A stretch of 64,000 nucleotides of DNA from Corallium rubrum (GCA_964035015.1 OZ036006.1:10989816-11053815), one strand, 5' to 3'; numbered from the stretch's first letter, positions 22,108 through 34,476 are shown. The notes: generated by a model not told the origin, from the letters alone. Numbers and translations: made by a program.

Positions 22108-23200
22108 TAATGCACCAGTGAATGTAAATCCCCAACCCAGAAAAGAGCAGGTAATTAGACTTTGCGACCTGATAAATATGAACCATTATTCCCACCCCCA
22201 CGACAATAATTAAATTCCAATGTCACTGCATGTCCCTGGTTTCTTTATTACAGTAAAACATGTATATTAACTGACAAAGAACAAACAACATAAATGTACA
22301 ATTTCAACATTACTTCTTTTTTGTATTAAAGTGCTTATATTACTTGTGGGGTTTTAATGTAATTTAAATAGAGCAAAAAAAGTTAGTTAATAAGTTATTT
22401 TGCCATTTCTGATCTAGTCAAATAGTCCCTGACATATTGGCTTCTGAACATGCCAATTTTCAAAAATTTTTGTCATTCATTTTAACACCTTGGGGGCCTG
22501 GGACTCAGGAACCAGTCAATTCAAAACAACTGTTTCAGCTTATTGATTCACAAAAACACATATATCTGACTGAAAATCGAAATGTCAAGCTCACACCAAT
22601 TTTCCAGTAAGCACGAGAGTTCATACTATCATTCCAACTAAGACAACGGTCGTCTTAGGTTCCTGAGTCCCAGGCCCCGTGGTGCTTAAAAATGATTGAT
22701 GGAAATTTTTGGTGAAATGCCCAAATTGGCATGTTTAAAAGCCTATACCTCAGAAACTATTAAAATAAATCAAAAACGACAAAATAACTTGTTAACTAAT
22801 TTTTTTTTATATATTTAAATACATTAAAACCCCACAAGTGATATTAAGCACTTTAAACTGTTTCAATTAAGTCTCAGTAGGAGTGGAAAAGCTTGCCCTA
22901 GTCACATGGATTTCCCCAAGAAAAAAACCTTACAGAGCATTGCGAATTCAAGTGAAAATCTATATGGTTCTGTCAACTTCATTTCCAATCCAGGGTCTTC
23001 TCTCAGTTTTCAAAATGGTGGTTGTGAATGATGAAGTGGTGAATCCTGACCTACCTGGTGAGGCAGTGACAGCGAGCATATTCCCCACCTAACAGGGAAC
23101 AACAAACTAGTAAATGTCAGGTCACTGACACTCCCCACCATTCCCCGCTCTTTCCCGGGTTGGAGGAGGCGTGGATTTACATGGATTGGTGCATAATCAT
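22108..23200. mobile_element. Nested large inverted repeat
   Basis: Outer arms: TGCACCAGTGAATGTAAATC near 22113 against its inverse near 23165-23200. Inner arms of about 190 bp: 22325-22510 against 22650-22855, including GGGCCTGGGACTCAGGAAC and complement, and CTTGTGGGGTTTTAATGTA and complement. No protein. Confidence 0.7.
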
Positions 23201-23308
23201 AACTAAAAAAATACAATGTTTCCCTGGATTGGTAGGTTATTCATTAGCAGCTATAACAACACCTCATTAAAATTAATTTCTATACTAGTATTGGAAGTTT
23301 TTACACTA

Positions 23309-23586
23309 AAGGTGCTGTTACACGATGCGATTTTTCTTGCAACTTGCAACAAATCACTGAATGTTGTAAGTTGCATAAAAAATCGCACCGTGTAACACCC
23401 CGTAGCAACTTGCGACTTTACAAGAAAAGTTGGATGGGTTCTACTTTTTGCTGCAACTTACAGTTACAACAAAAATCGCAAGTTACTGAACGTGTAACAC
23501 TGACCCTTCCTGCAACTTGCGATTTTTTTTCGATATGTAAATTTGTTGCAAATTGCAAGAAAAATCGCATCGTGTGACGGCACCTT
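23309..23586. mobile_element. MITE built from GCAACTTGCAAC-type words
   Basis: AAGGTGCTGTTACACGATGC and a 25-bp continuation are mirrored by GCATCGTGTGACGGCACCTT. The interior repeats variants of GCAACTTGCGA and GTGTAACA. No coding capacity. Confidence 0.75.
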
Positions 23587-24179
23587 AAAATATCGTTGTG
23601 TATTTTATTAAATAAAATGCACAAAGGAATAGTACTTGGTAGAAAGCGGTTGTGTTTTTTGGTCGTTGTCTTATAAAATACCCAACAAATATGTGAAATA
23701 ATTTCGAATTCAAAGCCTATTTGTGGTCGTTCTAATGTAAAGTGTCTTCGTAAAACCTAGTTTCTTTTATTTCAGTAAAAATAATAACGAAAACTGTCGT
23801 CTGTTTTGTCTAGTTATTTCATGTTACAGTAAGCCGAAACCTCAAGTTCCAAGTTCGGACACAAACTGACCAAGAACGAAGGCCGTTGTTTTGAAGACAA
23901 AATTCAACCATATCTACAAAACGTGGGCTCAAAAGCTAGCTTAGGTTGTACTTACATAGTCCGTGAAAGGAAAGGACCTATCTTTGCCCCAAGCTGGCAT
24001 AGAATACACACTTTAGGCGCTTGCAAGTGCCAACAAATCCAGAACATGAATGGATTGAATGCCATTTGCCATTATTGATTTATTGAACTTCCCGCCGCGA
24101 GGGGGAACCCGAACCTGCGGGATGGTCCCGCACGCTGACGTCCCGCGCGATTTCTTCCACGAATAAAATACGTATAATT

Positions 24180-25070
24180 AACAATTATACCATGAGCTCG
24201 AGTCGTATATGAGCTCATAGCCAACGAGGCGCTTCGCCGAGTTGGCTATCAGTTCATATACGACGAGAGCGAATGGTATAATTGTTTTATAATATAGCAA
24301 AATATGTTATGATAATTAATGCAAAATTGTTGATTTATTGCAATAAATTATATTAATTGAATATCCGCCACATATGAGCTTCCGTCATGCGTATTGTAGT
24401 TTATGTTTTCAAGTTTCTTGCTGAGTTGAAAACAGCTTCAGAATTTTCTCTCTGAGCCAAAAAATACGTTGAAAAGATTGAATGAAGAATAAAAACAGCT
24501 TTGAAAAGTCAAAAGGTGGGTGATTTATTTCTTAATCTGTCGTGGTTGTGAATCTTTGGCTTTTTAAATGGACAAAGAAGCTAAAAATATAAGTAATATC
24601 GAAAATTACGCGTTGTTTTTCAATATTTCTAACCTGAAAGAATAACACAGTCTTTATCCATAATAATTTATTACTTCAAAAACCCACTTTGCTGAGTAAT
24701 AATAATGGTTGTACTCATAAATTCAATTCTTGTGGATTTTAATTTGTCTGACAACACATTGTTGTCAACCTGACAATTCAAATCGGGTTTTGTAAACTCT
24801 TAAGACGGTTTTTAAAATGGATTTACCATCTTAACTTTGTAAATTGTGTATTTGGGTTGTGTATTTTGTGTTAAATGTTAGTTTCCCCTTCTTAGCTCAA
24901 GTTTTTCTGAGCTATACGTTGAAAAGACCAGCCAATTTCATCTGCAATAGTTTAAGAAAACTACGCCGCCATTTTGTTTTTCACTACTCGCTGTATATGA
25001 GCTGATATACAGTTAGTAATGCAGCCAATCAGATTGCAAGATAGCTCATATACCATTAGTAGCTATATTA
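24180..25070. mobile_element. Foldback element with CCGCCATTTTG and CCAATCAG
   Basis: A strong hairpin (24180-24292) includes AACGAGGCGCTTCGCCGAGT at its tip and ATTATACCATGAGCTCGAG in the arm. About 700 bp later, 24960-25070 has CGCCGCCATTTTG, CTGTATATGAGC and GCAGCCAATCAGATT, related to the hairpin arms. AATATAGC-like edges occur at both ends. Confidence 0.55.
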
Positions 25071-25084
25071 TAAATATATTTATA

Positions 25085-25460
25085 CGTGAAGTATTTGGAA
25101 ATTTCATATCAATGAATTATGTTTAAAATTGTCTAAAACTGCTGGTGTTTTATCAAAAGATATTTTAATATTGACATTTGATATTCTTGCTATGCTCTAT
25201 TATTCTCTTATTTATCCTTTTCTTACTTATGGTGTGTTAATTTGGGGTCTTACCTATCGCCCTTACTTAAAATCAATTGAAATAATTCAGAAAAAGGCTG
25301 TTAGAATTTTAACTTTTTCTGAGCCCAGGTCTTCTACTGATCGAGCCTCTTTTTAATTAAGAATACTATCTAGATCTTACTGTACAAATACTATCCGGAA
25401 AACCCGAAAACATTTAAATCTGTATGTGTTAAGTGCCACACAACTCGTTCGCTCCACAGT
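25085..25460 (+). pseudogene. LINE reverse transcriptase C-terminal fragment
   Basis: SKTAGVLSKDILILTF is followed by LYYSLIYPFLTYGVLIWGLT and IEIIQKKAVRILTFSEPRSS, the end of the RT thumb in CR1/L2/Jockey-like LINEs. The frame then stops and shifts; no RT catalytic motif or endonuclease is present. The 3' side runs into low-complexity DNA and ends near 26100 with an A-rich tail containing AATAAAAATAAAAAC. This is a dead, severely 5'-truncated copy. Confidence 0.8.
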
Positions 25461-25489
25461 CTATCTGTGAGAGAGTGTTGTTAGATCGA

Positions 25490-25985
25490 TTTTTTTTTAA
25501 CTTATTTATTTATTTATTAATCAATTTATCTGTTTATTTTGTTTATTTGTTTATTTAATTACTTACCTATTTACTTTTTTATTTACTTTTTACTTATTTC
25601 TTTATCTATTATTTACATATTTATTTACTCATTTATTTATTCATTTATTTATTTATTTTTATTTATCCAATTATTCATTCATTTATTTTTTATTAGTTTG
25701 TTTGTTTGTTTGTTTGTTTGTTTGTTTGTTTGTTTGTTTGTTTGTTTGTTTGTTTGTTTGTTTGTTTGTTTGTTTGTTTGTTTGTTTGTTTGTTTGTTTG
25801 TTTGTTTGTTTGTTTGTTTGTTTGTCTGTCTGTCTGTCTGTCAGTCAGTTAGCTAGCTAGCTAGCTAGCTAGCTAGTTTGTTTGTTTGTTTGTTTGTTTG
25901 TTTGTTTGTTTGTTTGTTTGTTTGTTTGTTTGTTTGTTTGTTTGTTTGTTTGTTTGTTTATTTAATTATTTAATTTATTTATTTA
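25490..25985 (+). repeat. Compound low-complexity tract (TTTA, GTTT, GTCT, AGCT units)
   Basis: Irregular TTTA units pass into a 130-bp GTTT run (25697-25826), then GTCT, CAGT, an AGCT octamer series (25850-25875), and a second GTTT run. It lies in the 3' part of the LINE fragment. Confidence 0.9.
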
Positions 25986-26216
25986 TTGGGACCCCGTTGT
26001 TGGAGATTTTATCTTGCCTTTGTACTTACTTTATATCACTATTTATTTCCTTTATATTTGTTGATTGTTTGTATGTGTGTATTGTCTGGCAAATCTTGTA
26101 AAATAAAAATAAAAACAAAATAAAATATTTGTTTGTTATTGTATTAATATCTATTTGTAATTATTTGTAAATTATCTGTATCTGTTTCTGAATGTGAAAT
26201 TTATTAAATCTGAATA

Positions 26217-26283
26217 GTTCCAGTCTCCTACGCGGTCTTTTGACTTTGATCAGACTTGATCAGACCGCGTAGAAGATTGGAAC
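26217..26283. repeat. Hairpin, arms GTTCCAGTCTCCTACGCGGT
   Basis: Near-perfect 24-bp arms with a short TTGATCAGACTTGATCA-like centre, adjoining the large foldback that follows. Confidence 0.75.
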
Positions 26284-26289
26284 TAGACG

Positions 26290-27490
26290 GAATGCACTGA
26301 TCTCAAATAATAGACTCATTATACTGGATAGAGCATCCGGTGTTCGCTGTGAAGTCGGAATAAATTAGTGGCGGCCATTTCAGGTGGGACCCACTTGGTT
26401 TTCATCAACCTCGTCCCCAGGGCATTTTGCCTCCACGTTGGGAGGTCGGCGAAAATGGCCCTGGCATCGGCTGGTCGATTCTATAATCGGATTGGCCGGT
26501 TTAAAAACTTGATTAATTCAGATACAGCTGTGTAATTTATTCATCAAAATATGAATTGCAATAAATCCACTCTGCGCAGTTCATCCAAAGAATTGTAACG
26601 ATAGCTTTGGTTAAAGTCAAGAACAACATTAGATATATGTTTCTTCCCGACATTTAAATGTATCCTGGATAATCGTGGGGAGTATCATGATGAATAATGC
26701 TAGCCAGTTGCATTTATGATAAAGGTTCACATGAGCATAGTCAATCGAGATATATGGTCTGGAAAGTCGGCAAACTTCAAAGCGCCTATAATGAGCTGTG
26801 CTTTTATGTTGAACCGTACCTTACACCGTGCACATCCTTTGTCTTTGGTTTATTAATATTTAAATAACACGGTTGCGTGATTGAACTGAAACGTTGCCAT
26901 TGGACAATTCGTTCATTATACTAAAATACAATGTGTTCAGTGACCGTGCACCGTGCACAAAAATGCATAAAGGCGAACAAAAAGATAGACCAAAGACTTT
27001 AGCTGAGTTTCCAGACCATATCTCGATTGACTATGACATGAGTGATTCGGCAGAGCGTTAAATATTTCTTATTTATTATTCATGTATACGTATTATACAA
27101 AAACGAAACACAAAGACCGCATAAATTTTCTTGGCAAAACACCCCAAAATTCTGGGTGTCACGTGACCGGCCGATGCCAGGGCCATTTTCGCCGACTCCT
27201 AACGTGGAGGCAAAATGCCCTGGGGACGAGGTTGGGTTTTCATACAGCCACTTTTAAGTTCTCCCATAGCGACAGATACATGTCACAAAAATTTAGCTGG
27301 TTTTCGTTAAAAATCCGATCATTTAAAACGAAAACCAGAGGCGAAAACTGATTCAGCAATATTGTGGGTCCCACCGATATGGCCGCCGCGAGATTTTTAG
27401 CCTCACTTCCGACTTCAATTTTTGCCACGCGCGAAACAATAGATGCTCTATCCAGTATAATGAGTATATTATTTGAGATCAGTGACGGAT
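26290..27490. mobile_element. 1.2-kb foldback element
   Basis: Outer arms: TGATCTCAAATAAT and GAGCATC near 26300-26340 against 27440-27485. Middle arms: AACCTCGTCCCCAGGGCATT and CGAAAATGGCCCTGGCATCG near 26407-26470 against 27165-27235. Inner arms: GTCAATCGAGATATATGGTC near 26738-26765 against 27005-27035. GTGGCGGCCATTTCAGG (26371) and GATATGGCCGCCGCGAG (27376) are mirror copies of an ATGGCGGC motif. Confidence 0.7.
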
Positions 27491-27924
27491 ATTTGCCACA
27501 AAGATATCACTCCAGTCATATATATAGAGCCCACTGGAGCGAACCAGTTGAATGACCGAAATGGTTTCGGCTAAAAGGGATGACTCAAAGGGACTCGTCT
27601 AGTCCTTTCGCAGCTTTTCCAAAATATGTCGTCAAATGTTTTTTTTCCCAAAAAGCTAGCTAGGGGTAAACCAAATTTCTGACTAGAGTTAGGGTTTTTG
27701 TTGTGGTTAGGTTATCCAGAAGATTGCTAAAATTTTGAGACTCACTGAAGTGGAAAACAAATATGACGACATATTTCCAGGAAAAGCCGCGAAAGGACTG
27801 GTCGGGTCCCTTTGAGACATCCCTTTTAACATACCGTTCGAGGAAGGTGTGTTTTCTGATAGGGTAATATGCATCACGTGACCCCAACCTCGTCCCCAGG
27901 TGTAGACCACATGACAAAGTATTA

Positions 27925-28040
27925 ACTACTTATTGACCGAGCGTGAGGTCTGTACTAGTGAAATATCGGACCGATGTTTTTTTAGTACGATATTTCACTA
28001 TATAGTACAGACCGAACAAGCGAGGTCAATAGGTAGTTTA
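27925..28040. repeat. Foldback with GACCGAGCGTGAGGTCTGTA arm
   Basis: ACTACTTATTGACC and GAAATATCGGACC on the left against TAGTACAGACC and GAGGTCAATAGGTAGT on the right, ending TTATTATATGGCC. The next 500 bp show no gene but contain AACCAATCAAATTACAGG at 28557. Confidence 0.65.
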
Positions 28041-28626
28041 TTATATGGCCATAAATGTTGTGAACGTTCTGTGAAAACTCGATCTATCTTTTTTGCGAAC
28101 TAAACGAAAATGGCAGACATTTTCCCATCAGTTTAAAGTACTTTCCGTTGAGTTAGAATCCTGAACTTTCTACCCCAAATAGTATTTTTCAATTGCTTTT
28201 GTTTGACATATTGCTCAAGATCGTACGTTAAGTAGTTGAATAAAAAATCATCTGAAATTCTAACACTTGTGAGAAGTAAATGTTATATTATTACGAACAA
28301 TGTTACGAACGTTTTGGACATTTTAAAAACGTTCACAAAACGTGGAAACTCGAACTATACATCAAATGAAAGCTTATAAAATTTCTAACAACATACCTGC
28401 ACGATATATTTCAACAATGAGTAGTTCTAAAATTATAATCCATCTTGTTGCCGATATACTGACATGACTGCCATTTTGTTTATAAAATTAACTTACGCTC
28501 CCGAACGGCAGCTTCCGCTCTGAGCGGGCGGATACGGGAAATATCCGACCGCTTATGAACCAATCAAATTACAGGATTTCCGTATTCGGACCTCTCAGCG
28601 CTGCTGCCATATAATAATCCAATTTG

Positions 28627-29010
28627 TTATATAGCTACAGTTTCGCTGGATGCAACGATGACTGTCATTGGTTGGTTTGTGATCACATGACCTTAGCTAA
28701 ATTTCAATGTCTACCGAGCGGGCAATAATTGAGAACTTATTGCCTGCTCGGTCAATAAGTTTTCAATTGTTGCCCGCTAGAACTTTGAACTCTTCACGGC
28801 ATCCTATAAACAAAAGCTGGTTTGCTACTGAAAAAAGAATATTTATGGGTCTTCAAAGCAATGTGTGAAGATTAACTGGAGAAATGTATTGCTGTTCTTT
28901 TGTGCTGAGATTCATATTTGTTTGGCTGAAGTGAAATTACGGAGCCAGGCAAAATGTTTTGGTCCTTGATAAACAAAACTAACTGTTTCCCTCGGGAGCA
29001 GACATTAAGT
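28627..29010 (+). repeat. Dispersed repeat, copy 2 (pair of 13.6-14.2 kb)
   Basis: Same order of words as copy 1, from TTATATAGCTACAGTTTCGC to CTCGGGAGCAGACATTAAGT, with one end of the internal 14030-14165 hairpin missing. It includes GTCATTGGTTGGTTTGTG (inverted CCAAT). Confidence 0.7.
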
Positions 29011-29113
29011 GTATAATATTAGTAGTGTTTTCAGCTTGAAGTTGGTAAAGTTTTTTCGTTTGTTTTTGCTGTCCAAGCTGTCGTAAGTTAAACTCAGAGA
29101 AAAAAAATTCTGA

Positions 29114-29184
29114 GCTCCAGACGAGACTCGAACCCACAACCTTCCGAATGCCAGCTGGGCGCTCTCACCATTGAGCCAAGAGAA
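29114..29184 (-). tRNA. tRNA-like head of a SINE, copy 2
   Basis: The minus strand has GTTCTCTTGGCTCAATGGTG, an anticodon arm around CTGGCAT and GGGTTCGAGTC (B box). It is more diverged than the copies at 14.8 and 62.3 kb. The tail side again reads CTGAGTTTAACTTACGAC-like sequence. A SINE, not a tRNA gene. Confidence 0.65.
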
Positions 29185-29842
29185 CTCAGATGATAGACCG
29201 AGGTTATTTTTCGATATTTATACACCTGGGAACTAGTCAAACTGTACGTGTGTCACAAGTACTTGTTGGGCTACAAGTCGCATTGTGTCAGTTTATCTTC
29301 AGTAAGAGTTGTTTACGTGGTGACGCTAGAGTGCAATAATTAGCGTTCCTGAGCCAGTTGAGTTTTTGTAACCCTGTTTTTATCTCTTTACTACGGTCTA
29401 TTTAAAACAATTCCATAAAGAAATAACAATACCTTGTCACAGAGTCAGTATAAAGTTGTTTACAGTGCTTGGGAAGTTACAAGACGACTGTCACAGAGAG
29501 CTATAATGAAACACTCGGCTATCGCCTCATAATGTTGAGGCATATCTCGTGTTTCTGAAATAGGAAGCGTCAGATGTTGGCAGAAGTCCCTTTCAATTTT
29601 CGCAGCGGTGGGCGGGAGCGGGGAAGCGGAGATAAGAACCTGGGTACGAGATTGGCTCATTGAACTCTAAAAAGACTTTAGAGTTGTCTTCAATGGGTTG
29701 GCTTCTCTCCCCTCCACTTCCGCCACGTTCCTCCCACCAGCGGTTTTGCGGAGGAGAGGAATCAGTAGGGCGAGACATATAGACGATATTTTCATCGCTT
29801 CCGAAGCGACAGTTCCGTAATTGACTGCAGATCAATTTCAAA

Positions 29843-29943
29843 CCAATCATGAGGTGTATTCTTATGTACTACGTGATAGCTTATTTACGAGTTAACAATT
29901 GGATGTTTATCACGTGGTACGTGAGAATACACCACGTGATTGC
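29843..29943. repeat. Foldback with GAGGTGTATTCTTATGTAC arm
   Basis: Arms AGGTGTATTCTTATGTACTA / TACGTGAGAATACACC, preceded by AAACCAATCAT (CCAAT). Sequence 29320-29840 shows no gene. Confidence 0.65.
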
Positions 29944-30502
29944 TTTGAAAACTGCCATTTCGGAAGCGATAAAAAAAATCGTCCATGTCTCGCTCTTAGT
30001 TTATCGCTTTTGATCTGAACACCGCTGCTAAACGTTTGCGCATGCGTGAATTCGCTAGAGAAAACATTGCAAGAGAAGTGGGAACTAGCCATGGCAACAA
30101 CAACCAGACAGCGAAGACTAAGCAAGACTCGACTATTCATTTGTGTTTTAAGAAAAGGGTAAAGAAAATTACGAAGGGGTAACTTCAGAATATGTTACAA
30201 TATTGACAAAGAAGCCATGTACAAATTACCTACCTTATCTTTTTGGTAGTATTCTTATATTTTAAACTTTTGTGTCGGACACTCGGGCAAGTCCAAATAT
30301 TTCAATGTTTTTCTGCTCTTTTTTTGAGGACGAGCTCGGACGTCGCGCATGTTGGGGACATGTGGGATTTGGGACCTCCTTCCTCTCCCCAGTCCCCTTT
30401 TCGCGTCAACGCTAGGCGACTAATTTCCCCTTTTGCAGGAGAAAACAGGAGTTGCATGCGGAGGAGGCTATCTCTAAGCTTGGGCGGTTTTCTCATCTTT
30501 AA

Positions 30503-31104
30503 GGTGGCTCATTACGGTAATTTCAGTGGGGGACTGGTGATTAGAGATAGTATCGCTACGCATGCGTAAACAGCGATCTTGTCATTTCGAAATTCTATGA
30601 CCGCGTCGACATGGATGGTAGACTTGTAGACGTTTTCTTCGGTGAATTTTGGTAAAATTTTGTAAATAAGTAGTTTATAAAAAGTTCTAAAGTACATACA
30701 ATTTTAAAAAAATTTCATAAGACAGAACTTTTCTTAAATTCATAATTTTTATAGCGAAAAGTCTATCCCTACAACCTACCTTCATTTTTTGCATGGATAT
30801 TCTCTACAACAATATCTATCATCTCAGCAATTTTTAAGAAAATTCACCGAAGCAAACGGAAGAGATGCAGCTTCAATTATGCAATATTTGAAAATATACC
30901 AAAATTCCAACGTCATTATTACGTCATTGTTACCATAGTAACAGCAAATAATTGAACTTTTTAATAAATATTTTATATCTGTAATAGTTCTGCTATAGTA
31001 AGGTCTACTTAGTATTTATCTAACAAATGTTTTAAACTTATGAATAACATTAGATAACGAGCGTATGAAATAGCGCGCATTTATTGAAACTATAGGGAAC
31101 CACC
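30503..31104 (+). mobile_element. TTAA-flanked element family, copy 2
   Basis: TTAA-GGTGGCTCATTACGG at the left, ACTATAGGGAACCACC then TTAT at the right (one base from TTAA). It contains CGCTACGCATGCGTAAACAG, GACCGCGTCGACATGG, and TTACCATAGTAAC. No protein; mobilisation by a piggyBac-type enzyme is inferred from the TTAA. Confidence 0.78.
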
Positions 31105-31132
31105 TTATTAATAGTAACAATTTTGAACTAAA

Positions 31133-31234
31133 CAAAATTATACATTGTATATAAATAATGATGACGGTTTTCCGGTTTTTACCGGAAAAACCGGTTTAAT
31201 AATAAAACCGGAAAAAACTGGTAAACCGCCCTAT
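31133..31234. repeat. CCGG-type foldback, also present at 34.29-34.36 kb
   Basis: AATAATGATGACGGTTTTCC and TTTACCGGAAAAACCGG form a hairpin; a shorter relative with GATGACGGTTTTCC and GGTAAACCGCCC lies at 34290-34362, on the other side of the gypsy element. Confidence 0.6.
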
Positions 31235-31408
31235 TGTGTACTCACATATATAATAACTTTTATTTATCTTTTATAATATAAACAAACTACTCTTCAGTAT
31301 CGAGTTTTCACTCCGTCTGAAACTAAATATGAACCCCGCCTTCTTGGCGTCCTATAACAATGGCACCTGATTGGTTCTCAAAAGTCCATAATTAATTGCA
31401 TCACAACA
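31235..31408 (-). mobile_element. Putative 3' LTR of the Ty3/gypsy element
   Basis: On the minus strand a purine tract GTAAGAGGGAGA (31409-31420) is followed by TGTTGTGATG..., and about 174 bp later the sequence ends GTGAGTACACA, giving TG...CA termini. AATAAA lies near the end. No 5' LTR remains, so the boundary rests on the purine tract and termini only. Confidence 0.6.
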
Positions 31409-31494
31409 TCTCCCTCTTACTTTAAGTTAAATTCAACATTATTTACAAAACAGCATAAACTGGGTCGCTATGTTAATTGTACACATTTAAAATA

Positions 31495-33238
31495 TCATCG
31501 ATCATAGTTAATAGTACCATTCCCAAAGAAATCTGGTTGTCTTCTGTTCCTTTGAGGGTACCTTTGCAATAGAGGTTCTCGAATATCACGGTTACCTTGA
31601 TGGTCATCATCCACGGATTCTTCTTCTGAATCTATCATTTCTTCTTCATTGTCTCTGTTGATAGTTCCTTTAAATTTCTTTAGAAAAGAGATGTGCCGTG
31701 TGATGTTCTTATCACCTCTTTGGGCTGTCACAGAGCTTCCCTTGATTGATATGACTTTATATGGTTGGGGATCGTACAAAGTTGAAAACTTGTTTTTCTT
31801 TGTCTGTCGCACAAGAACTGTATCTCCAACTTCTATATCTGTTTCTTTTGCTTTTCGGGTTTTATCAACATAGATCTTTGCCTTCTGCTTCCGCTCTTCC
31901 ATCTTTCTCTCTACTTTCTCCTTTCTTTTAGATGTTTTAATGGGCGTAGTGTTCTCAGTTACTGCTGGTATTCCACTGTGGATAACCCGATTGAAAAGCA
32001 GTTCTGCTGGAGCTACTCCAGTCGTTGTATGCGGAGTTGATCGATAGCTAAGTAAAAATCTGTATATAGCCTGCCTCCAGTCTTCTTGAATCTTTGCGTT
32101 TCGGATTGCTTTGTTCAGTGGCTTCATAAATGACTCCGCCTCTCCATTTGCTTGAGGCCAGAGGGGTGTAATTCGATGGTGCGTGATGCCTTGTGCTTTT
32201 AAATAATCACTTATCTCATGACCATGAAATGGAGGACCATTGTCAGAGGTTATTTTCGTGGGCAAACCATGAGTAGCAAATATTTTATCCATTTTAGAGA
32301 TGACTGATGAGGCTGTCGTTGACTGCATTATTTCTACCTCAGGAAACTTCGAGTAACTGTCTATCATTACAAATAGCATTTCCCCCGTTGGGAAGGGACC
32401 GCAGAAGTTCATATGTAGATGAGTCCATGGGCTTGTTGGTGTCTCTGTGATACGTAGTGGAGGTGGTGGGGTAGCAATACTGGAGGCCAGGCAGGGAAGG
32501 CAAGCTTTGACGAGGGCTTCAACGTCTTTGTCGATGTTAGGCCACCATACTTTGGTTCGCAACAGTTGTTTCGTTTTAACCATCCCTTGATGTCCTTAGT
32601 GTGCAATATTCAAAGTTGTCTGTCTCAAGACAGAGGGTATTACAATACGATGACCTCGTAGAACCACACCTTATGTTGTGACTGATAATTCATGTCGTAG
32701 GCGGTGAAAAGGCTTCAAACTGATATTATTGGTTGGTCAGCGATTCGTTTGAACTGACTGGATGACTCTTTGCAACTGTGGATCTTTTGCAGTGGTCTCT
32801 CCAATCTCAGCCATGGTCATAGCTTTTGGTACTGCATGTGCAGCGACAAAATTAACATACTGATCGGCAACGTTTTCTTTGCTTTTGGTGGTGCTAGGAG
32901 GTATGGGCATTCGTGACAGAATGTCAGCAGGATTACCATCTCCCTTGCGATATCGAACTGTGAAGTCATATTGTTGAAGACGAAGAACCCAACGCTCGAT
33001 CCTAGCTGGAGGTTTAGACTTGGGTGAAAATAAGATCTCTAGGGCTTTGTGGTCAGTAAATAGTTGGAATTGTGTGCCAATCAAATACATATGAAAACGT
33101 TCACAGCCCCACACTAAGGCCAGGGCTTGTGAATATCGTTGTTCCGTCTCTGTTAATGATCTACTTGCATATGCGACATTTCGAACCACCCCTTGGTCAT
33201 CTACGTTAGAAAGGATTGCACCAAGACCAAAAGGGCTT
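31495..33238 (-). pseudogene. Ty3/gypsy pol fragment: RNase H and integrase, minus strand
   Basis: Starting at a truncation at 33238, the frame gives FGLGAILSNVDDQGVV and YASRSLTETEQRYSQALAL, then LFTDHKALEILFSPKS (RNase H) to about 32740. The linker has three in-frame stops (TGA at 32737, TAA twice before 32583). The integrase follows: an AH-x3-H zinc half, CLPCLAS, ITSDNGPPFHG and QANGEAES, which hold the second Asp and the Glu of DDE. The first catalytic Asp appears as Asn in HMNFCGPFP. A chromodomain-free basic C-terminus ends at 31495. RT, protease, gag and 5' LTR are absent; the copy is dead. Confidence 0.9.
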
Positions 33239-33401
33239 GCAATGGCTTATCAACTATATAAATGTTTTTCTTTTCGCTTTCTTTGCTATCCTTGGTTTGG
33301 TTGTAACTACTAATCTACTCTAGAACATACCGGTCAATTATGAACATCTTTTATTGTCAGAAAACACAAATAACATCGATTGAATATTAAATCATTTCTA
33401 G

Positions 33402-33476
33402 ACGATGGAGAAGTCAAGCCTGATTGTTCTACTACGAAAGATGTTGGAGATCGCCTGCATAAGCTAAGTGTTAATA
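33402..33476 (+). pseudogene. Orphan copy of the 75-bp mini-exon
   Basis: TTTCTAG then a 75-bp phase-1 exon starting ACGATGGAGAAGTC, then GTAAGTGTG. It differs from the exon at 34806-34880 by a few substitutions (peptide core KPDCSTTKDVGDRLHKLSVN). It lies upstream of the modelled first exon, with matching intron sequence on both sides, and the gypsy truncation point is 160 bp away. It is probably the remainder of an earlier tandem copy of the locus; it could also be an exon from an alternative upstream start. Confidence 0.55.
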
Positions 33477-33719
33477 GTAAGTGTGACAATTTTAGTGGAA
33501 ATTAAGGGCCAATTGAATGGTTTTTTTAAATATCTCAGTGTTTCCCATCATTTTGAATTTGTCAATGGTTTTGTTTAGTCTGTTATCAACTGGTGAAATT
33601 GTTTATATTTTCGCTTTCTTTGCTTTCCTACGTTTGCTTGTATAAATACTATAAAACTTTAGATTTAAATTTTAGCATTTAAATTTTAACAACCATATAT
33701 ATATATATATATAAAATTT

Positions 33720-34290
33720 TCGTTAAGACTACGTTTACACTAGAGCAAAAGTTTCCGCATTCGTAAATGTTTCCGGATTCACTTCGTACCGAGTATTCGG
33801 ATTCGTTAGGCGTTTACGCTACAACAGTATTCGCAGATTTGGCCCTTTACACTAAACTCGGAATTCCTTTAATTCAGTTAATATGTTGACCATATTGGTC
33901 CACCGCAACCTCACATGACAACGAGAGGAAGAGCATCCAAATTCATCGGAATAACCCTGCACACTACGTATTGTCTTGGATTCAAAAGTATTCGGATACA
34001 AAGTTTCTACATTTTTTTCCGGATTCGAAATCTCCGGATACGTGATCAAACCGGAAAGTTTTTATTCCGGATTCATTCTTTTGTGAGGATTTGGATAAGA
34101 GTCTCCAAACACGGAAAAAAACATTTTGTATTTCTTTTATAAAATAATCACAAGTGAATATGATATACTGTCCGACATTTTCAAAAAACCGTTTTGGCGA
34201 GAATTTTCCGTGTTTGGATACTCTGATCCAAACACGGCAATTGACCAATCAGGGCTCGCGTAGTATACATGTTATTTTATAAAAACATTG
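33720..34290. mobile_element. Foldback MITE of the 'GTTTACACT' type
   Basis: ACGTTTACACTAGAGC at 33730 begins a series of CGGATTC, TCCGGATTCG and GGATACAAA-like words that pair imperfectly with one another; ATTGACCAATCAGGGCTCG at 34230 supplies a CCAAT motif. No protein. Confidence 0.45.
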
Positions 34291-34476
34291 TTATAAATAA
34301 TGATGACGGTTTTCCTAAAAACTAAAACAACCGGTTTAAGAATAAAACCGGTAAACCGCCCAACCTTAGCTATCAGAGTAGTAAGTTGTCAAAGGTAAGA
34401 GTGTAAGACGTTCAGCAAGTGTAACTCGTATTTGATTCCTCTGTTCACTGTGGGGAAGCCGCGATCTGCCAAATCA

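Noticed and set aside
27660..27917. 85-codon open frame on the minus strand
   Set aside because: It runs through repeat sequence ending AACCTCGTCCCCAGG, a word shared with the foldback at 26.3-27.5 kb.
30302..30569. Overlapping open frames near 30.3-30.6 kb
   Set aside because: No motif, no splice pattern, and the end overlaps the TTAA element.
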